NCBI GenBank assembly: GCA_039197065.1
Contig: JBCCUL010000046.1
Location: forward strand, 1 to 53,748
Reading direction: 5' to 3'
Source: JANQPX01 sp039197065
GTDB taxonomy: Bacteria; Pseudomonadota; Alphaproteobacteria; Geminicoccales; Geminicoccaceae
Length of the DNA: 53,748 nt
The position numbers were made by a program, and so were the translations under genes. Below the pieces are notes generated by a model that saw only the letters and a program-made list of their open reading frames with translations, searched no databases and was not told the DNA's origin. Positions 49,972-53,748 of the stretch are shown piece by piece (positions within the stretch are counted from its first letter, which is position 1; each line of letters opens with the position of its first letter).

Positions 49972-51674
49972 TGCCCATGCTTCGCTGTGCGCTCTATGCC
50001 CGCTATTCCTCCGAAAATCAACGTGACGCCTCGATCGAGGATCAACTCCGCCTCTGTCGCGAGCACGCCGAGAAGCAAGGTTGGCACGTCGCTGAGAGCT
50101 ATGCGGACCACGCGACCTCCGGCGCGAACCTATTGCGGCCAGGCGTGCAACAACTGTTAGCCGACGCGCTTGCCGGCAAGTTCACGATCATCCTCGCCGA
50201 GTCGCTGGACCGCTTGTCGCGCGACCAGGAGGACACGGCGGCGATTTACAAGCGTCTCGGCTTTGCCGGTGTCAAGATCGTGACGCTGTCCGAGGGTGAG
50301 GTCAGCGAGCTGCATGTCGGCCTCAAGGGCACCATGAACGCGCTTTATCTCAAGGACCTTGCGGACAAGACACGGCGCGGGTTGCGAGGCCGAATCGAGG
50401 CGGGCAAGTCCGGTGGCGGCAATGCTTATGGCTATCAAGTCGTACACGCGCTTGGCGCTGACGGTCAGTTGATCCGCGGCGACAGGAAGGTCGACAGCGA
50501 GCAAGCGACAGTGATTCGTCGGATCTTCAAGGATTATACCGACGGGCTGTCGCCGCGTGCTATCGCGCTGTCGCTCAATCAGGAGGGCGTGACTGGACCG
50601 ACAGGCAAGGCTTGGGGACCGTCGACCATCAATGGCAACCGACAGCGCGGCACCGGGATCTTGAACAACGAGATGTATATTGGCCGTCTGATCTGGAACC
50701 GCCTTCGCTATGTCAAAGATCCAGACACCGGCAAGCGCATCTCCCGCCCTAATCCTGAAGACACGTGGATCATCCAGGACGTCCCGGAGCTTCGCATCAT
50801 CGAGCAAGCGCTTTGGGACAAGGTGAAGGCACGCCAAGCTAAGCTCGACGCTTCGCCGTCACAAAAAATCCCGAACAGCAATTGGGGTGATCGGCGCCGG
50901 CCCAAATACCTCTTCTCTGGTCTCATGAAGTGCGGTGAATGCGGTGGCGGCGCCGTCATCTGGAACCAGATTCGCATCGGCTGCGCCAATGCCCGTAACA
51001 AAGGCACTTGCAGGAACAAGCATACTATCCGCCGCGATCACCTCGAAGCCGCCGTGCTCGATGGCCTGCAACATCACCTGATGGACCCAGAGCTCACGGA
51101 GGTCTTCTGCAAAGAATATACCGAGCACATGAACCGGCTTCGGAACGCACATGTTGCTTCAGAAGCTGGCCTGCATACCGAACTTGCCAAGATCGAACGC
51201 GAGTCCGATCGGATCGTTCAAGCGATCTGTGACGGCGTCCCTGGCAGCAAGGTCAAGGATCGCATGACCGAGTTGGAGGCGCGCAAGATAGAGATTGAGG
51301 CGAAGCTCTCGAACGCCGACACACCGCCACCGCTCTTGCATCCGAACATGGCCGGCTACTATCGCGAGCAAGTCTCGAAGCTACGCGTCGCTTTGGACCA
51401 TCCCGACAACCGCACCGAGGCCGCCGACATCCTGCGCACGCTGATCGACCGCATTGAGCTCAAGCCGGTGCTGGTAGAGGGCAAGAAGACACTCGCGATC
51501 GACCTATACGGTCATCTCGCCGGCATTTTGTCCTTGGCGAACAAGGCCAAAGGCGGGATCGGGGAGGATGTTGCGGAGAAGTGCACAGCGATGGTTGCGG
51601 GGGTAGGATCTAAACCTATGGCGTTCGGGTTGCGCACCCTTTCATCTTGGGCCGGTGTCTTAGCGATCAGATAA
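49971..51674 (+). CDS. Serine recombinase with Recombinase and zinc-ribbon domains
   Basis: A 567-residue large-type serine recombinase. Residues 1-150 are the resolvase catalytic domain with nucleophile Ser13 (YARYSSENQRDASIEDQ) and SLDRLSRDQEDTAAIYKRLG. Residues 160-270 are the recombinase domain (GNAYGYQVV, SPRAIALSLNQEGVTGP). A zinc ribbon (CGECGGG, then GCANARNKGTC) and a coiled coil near 390-450 follow. All key parts are present, so it may be active. The last 27 residues (MVAGVGSKPMAFGLRTLSSW) come from a tRNA-Met-like remnant read in frame, marking the expected integration joint. GTG 49968 or ATG 49977 are other starts. Confidence 0.93.
   Translation: MPMLRCALYARYSSENQRDASIEDQLRLCREHAEKQGWHVAESYADHATSGANLLRPGVQQLLADALAGKFTIILAESLDRLSRDQEDTAAIYKRLGFAGVKIVTLSEGEVSELHVGLKGTMNALYLKDLADKTRRGLRGRIEAGKSGGGNAYGYQVVHALGADGQLIRGDRKVDSEQATVIRRIFKDYTDGLSPRAIALSLNQEGVTGPTGKAWGPSTINGNRQRGTGILNNEMYIGRLIWNRLRYVKDPDTGKRISRPNPEDTWIIQDVPELRIIEQALWDKVKARQAKLDASPSQKIPNSNWGDRRRPKYLFSGLMKCGECGGGAVIWNQIRIGCANARNKGTCRNKHTIRRDHLEAAVLDGLQHHLMDPELTEVFCKEYTEHMNRLRNAHVASEAGLHTELAKIERESDRIVQAICDGVPGSKVKDRMTELEARKIEIEAKLSNADTPPPLLHPNMAGYYREQVSKLRVALDHPDNRTEAADILRTLIDRIELKPVLVEGKKTLAIDLYGHLAGILSLANKAKGGIGEDVAEKCTAMVAGVGSKPMAFGLRTLSSWAGVLAIR
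51592..51632 (-). other. Degenerate 3' part of a tRNA-Met-like gene (candidate att site)
   Basis: On the minus strand the DNA reads through a T-arm-like segment ATAGG-TTTAGAT-CCTAC followed by CCCGCAACCA. This resembles the T-arm, acceptor 3' strand and CCA of an initiator or elongator tRNA-Met. The T-loop is changed (TTTAGAT, not TTCAAAT), one stem pair is lost, and the D-arm and 5' half are absent. It overlaps the 3' end of the recombinase gene and shares TGGTTGCGGGGG with the 39-bp repeats. Confidence 0.6.
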
Positions 51675-51685
51675 GAACAAGCCGG

Positions 51686-52111
51686 TTAAGCCCATATAGG
51701 CCGATTCAGATAAGTGTAAGCGCCCGAGAACAGAACATCGACGATCGGTGACCCGGCAACAAGATCATCAATGCTAAATCCCCGCTCACGATACCAGCGG
51801 GTTGCTGGAGCGTTCATAATTAGTCTTCTATCCAGGCTGTCGACAACAGGCGTTGCCCTTGCAGACACGCAAAACGTGATCGACTCCTTGAAGCAGAATT
51901 CGAACGCAGGATTCGCCTTGAGATTGGCGAGCCAATCGCGTTCTCTTGGACGCCCCAACCCACCGTCAACAGATGGCGTTCCGCAAATTATGATACGCCC
52001 ATCGATGTTGGTGAACCAAATCTCGGTGACCCGCCTGAGCCCAGTCTTTGCTCCGATGGTGATGATATCGATCGTTCGGTCTGTCTTGAGCGCTTTTTCC
52101 AAATCAGTCAT
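51686..52111 (-). CDS. Nitroreductase/deazaflavin-type (DUF385-like) oxidoreductase
   Basis: A 141-residue protein of the split-barrel nitroreductase/quinone-reductase-like group (DDN, DUF385). The opening IDIITIGAKTGLRRVTEIWF, then IDGRIIICGTPSVDGGLGRP, and RERDWLANLKANPAFEFCFK are typical: the family binds F420 or a flavin through a basic patch and a Trp-Leu-x-N-L motif. The reaction here is unknown. It is a lone minus-strand gene ending 11 bp beyond the recombinase stop. Start codon ATG 52111; no strong ribosome site. Confidence 0.75.
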   Translation of the reverse strand: MTDLEKALKTDRTIDIITIGAKTGLRRVTEIWFTNIDGRIIICGTPSVDGGLGRPRERDWLANLKANPAFEFCFKESITFCVSARATPVVDSLDRRLIMNAPATRWYRERGFSIDDLVAGSPIVDVLFSGAYTYLNRPIWA

Positions 52112-52412
52112 GTGCAGTCCAATGCCTAAGTTGCAAAGGGCATGCTACAACTTCAAGCTAACTTGAGATCAAGGGCAATTCCGTCTCGCGAGACAGCACG
52201 TCATGAAGAAGGCGGAAATGATGGACTTCACCCCTCACCCATCGACGATTTCCTAAATGATCTAACGTCAAATGAGAGCAGCATCCGCCTCTTCATGCCA
52301 CAACCCTGAGTGCTTCGGCTTTGAGTTGATTTGTCAGTCTTCGTTTAGCGCACCGACCTTCCCAGAAAAACTCGCCGGGTTCGATCGTTAGACCAGCCTT
52401 CTTGCGCTTTTA
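52112..52412. other. Intergenic region, nothing recognised
   Basis: About 300 bases between the nitroreductase-like gene and kbaZ. No coding sequence or clear regulatory palindrome was seen. Confidence 0.5.
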
Positions 52413-53690
52413 TCAAGCTACAGATGTCTGCATGGGATTCGCTGCGTGCTCGTAGACCCTCAGGACTTGCTGGACTGACGATACTAAGAGCTGATCAGGT
52501 TGAGCGCTCATCCTTTGCTGCACTAAGTCGCCCAGAAATTGTCTCAAGACTGGTTCGGGTATCGTCCTACCTTCGAAGCGTGCCAGCAGCGTTGCCACAG
52601 CCGACTTTGCCTTTTCGGATGGCCAGTAATAGCGAATACGATCTGAATAGCTGAAATGCCGCTGCAGCCAAAGCTCGCGGTCGCTTCCGCTGTAGTAGTT
52701 GCTCCAGTTCTCAGGGGCGCCCTGCATTACCTCCTCCATCGCTGCCATCAACCGCCCCTTGGGAGGATGACCATCGATGACATCGGCAATGGCGTCGAGG
52801 GCGTAGAGGGCCTCGCGCAACGCAAAGGTCAACCAAGGCCCCACTTTCAAAATGGCAAACCCCTGCTGCACCAACCCGCGCAGCCCTGCCACCGTCTGAT
52901 AGTCTGTCGAGTGCGCCTCGAAAACCAAGCCTTGCATATCGTTGAGACAGGCAGAAAGCTCGACCGCCTCTTCAGGATCGAAATGAACCACATCCGCATG
53001 ACCAAATTCGACACCGGGCTGCACCACCAAAGCGATCACGCGAGCAAACGCATCCTCCAAGTCGCGGGTCTCAAAGGCGTGTTGATGAACGTGATAGGTC
53101 TGCGCGACAGCCTCCGGCTTGGTGATCTGCAGGTGGTCCAGGTCTTCTGTAGCACCGCCCGGCACAGGCACCTCCGTGCCGATCACGTAGACGGGCGGGA
53201 TATCGCTTTTGCTCCTGGCTTCGGCAATGACCGCCAATCGCGCTGCACGCGCAGCCGTCGCTGCGTCATCAAGGGCGACAGGCTCACCTAAACACCCCAT
53301 CGACGTGTCGAGGTGGATTTTGGTAAAGCCTGCTTCAGCGAAGGCGGCGATCATGACATCCGCCTTCGCCATAGCCTCATCCGGGGGCAAAGCTTTCCAA
53401 GGATTGGGACCGAGATGGTCACCGCCTAGAATGATCCTTTCGGATGGATAACCGACTTTCTCGGCAATCCTCTCCACGAAGCGCCGAAAGTCGGCAGGGT
53501 TCATCCCGGTGTAACCACCGTCCTGGTTCACCTGGTTACAGGTCGCCTCGATGAGTGCCAGGCGATCCAGATCGCGAGCAAGGCATAAAGCAGCTTCGAT
53601 CACCACAGGATGTGCCGAGCAAACCGACGTAATCCCCCTGGGCTCCCCTCGATGAAACGCGGCGGGAATATCCAGAAGCGGGTTTCTCAT
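52413..53690 (-). CDS. kbaZ: D-tagatose-bisphosphate aldolase non-catalytic subunit (KbaZ/GatZ family)
   Basis: A 425-residue protein of the GatZ/KbaZ family. Conserved stretches are GITSVCSAHPVVIEAALCLA near residue 20, ATCNQVNQDGGYTGMNPADF, IILGGDHLGPNPWKALPPDE, FTKIHLDTSMGC and KVGPWLTFALREALYALD. GatZ/KbaZ proteins stabilise class II tagatose-1,6-bisphosphate aldolases, though some act in other sugar pathways. The ATG at 53690 shares one base with the stop of the gene before it (TGATG), so the two are translationally coupled. The catalytic subunit (KbaY/GatY) is not in the window. Confidence 0.92.
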   Translation of the reverse strand: MRNPLLDIPAAFHRGEPRGITSVCSAHPVVIEAALCLARDLDRLALIEATCNQVNQDGGYTGMNPADFRRFVERIAEKVGYPSERIILGGDHLGPNPWKALPPDEAMAKADVMIAAFAEAGFTKIHLDTSMGCLGEPVALDDAATAARAARLAVIAEARSKSDIPPVYVIGTEVPVPGGATEDLDHLQITKPEAVAQTYHVHQHAFETRDLEDAFARVIALVVQPGVEFGHADVVHFDPEEAVELSACLNDMQGLVFEAHSTDYQTVAGLRGLVQQGFAILKVGPWLTFALREALYALDAIADVIDGHPPKGRLMAAMEEVMQGAPENWSNYYSGSDRELWLQRHFSYSDRIRYYWPSEKAKSAVATLLARFEGRTIPEPVLRQFLGDLVQQRMSAQPDQLLVSSVQQVLRVYEHAANPMQTSVA

Positions 53691-53748
53691 CAAGGAGCCT
53701 CGCGTTGCTCAAGCTTGAAGGCTTGAAGTGTCTGAAGGTCAAAAGCAC
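53690..53748 (-). CDS. 3' end of a gene upstream of kbaZ (partial)
   Basis: The minus strand is open from the window edge for 18 codons, ending AFDLQTLQAFKLEQREAP and TGA, the A of which is the first base of the kbaZ ATG. The tight TGATG overlap and protein-like composition support a real gene end. In kbaZ operons this would often be a sugar kinase, dehydrogenase or transporter gene, but 18 residues are too few to say. Confidence 0.55.
   Translation of the reverse strand, partial: AFDLQTLQAFKLEQREAP

Noticed and set aside
51592..51632. Functional tRNA gene
   Set aside because: Only the 3' part is recognisable; the T-loop is altered and the D-arm and 5' acceptor strand are missing.
1..53748. 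CRISPR array
   Set aside because: No set of short, evenly spaced direct repeats was seen anywhere.
53536..53748. 70-codon minus-strand frame at the window edge
   Set aside because: It overlaps kbaZ in another frame; the 18-codon frame ending in TGATG is the better reading of the upstream gene.

Overview
The window reads as accessory DNA from an alphaproteobacterium, most likely of the Hyphomicrobiales (Rhizobiales) type. This is inferred from the high-GC codon use, the gene families present (UrtABCDE with formamidase, CobW/DUF1636, tripartite tricarboxylate transporter) and the zinc-ribbon serine recombinases. No rRNA, complete tRNA or CRISPR array was seen. Nearly all genes are uptake systems and catabolic enzymes for small nitrogen, sulfur or carbon compounds, each next to its own regulator.

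Layout. (1) 1-1.8 kb: the 3' part of a heparinase II/III-like lyase and an RraA-family aldolase whose last codons run into recombinase-derived DNA. (2) 1.8-2.2 kb: a decayed serine recombinase. (3) 2.6-13.8 kb: a formamidase operon (urtABCDE-fmdA-fmdB, minus strand), divergent from an NCS1-permease/hybrid histidine kinase fusion and its LuxR-type response regulator. (4) 14.2-14.7 kb: a second decayed recombinase ending in a 39-bp repeat. (5) 14.9-25.6 kb: a cobalt/cobalamin region with three cobalamin riboswitches, a nickel/peptide-type ABC importer without ATPases, two DUF1636 proteins, a BtuF-like protein, a PepSY membrane protein and a CobW GTPase. (6) 25.8-32.7 kb: a cyanate operon (cynS, ABC importer, NTF2-like protein) with a visible sigma-54 promoter and a divergent sigma-54 activator. 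(7) 32.97 kb: the second copy of the 39-bp repeat. (8) 33.3-36.0 kb: an OhrR-type repressor, divergent from a secreted hydrolase, a secreted RidA protein and a membrane protein, followed by a truncated ohr. (9) 36.3-43.1 kb: AraC regulator, nitrilase, aldoxime dehydratase, cupin, then TetR divergent from redoxin, MFS efflux and a secreted NTF2-like protein. (10) 43.1-48.7 kb: tctABC plus sulfatase, divergent from LysR. (11) 49.5-51.7 kb: a perfect 30-bp inverted repeat, a small conserved protein and a full-length serine recombinase whose 3' end runs through a tRNA-Met-like remnant. (12) 51.7-53.7 kb: a nitroreductase-like protein, KbaZ/GatZ and the tail of one more gene.

Working together. Formamide or another small amide, cyanate, and aldoximes/nitriles would all be turned into ammonia plus a small acid or CO2, so nitrogen scavenging is a common theme. 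The cobalamin riboswitches tie the metal genes to B12 status. The most interesting structural signal is that recombinase 3' ends or their characteristic terminal repeat recur at about 2.2, 14.65, 32.97 and 51.6 kb, always in the same orientation. This suggests a tandem stack of recombinase-delivered gene modules of about 12, 18 and 19 kb. The stacking model is inference; the repeats and remnants are seen directly.
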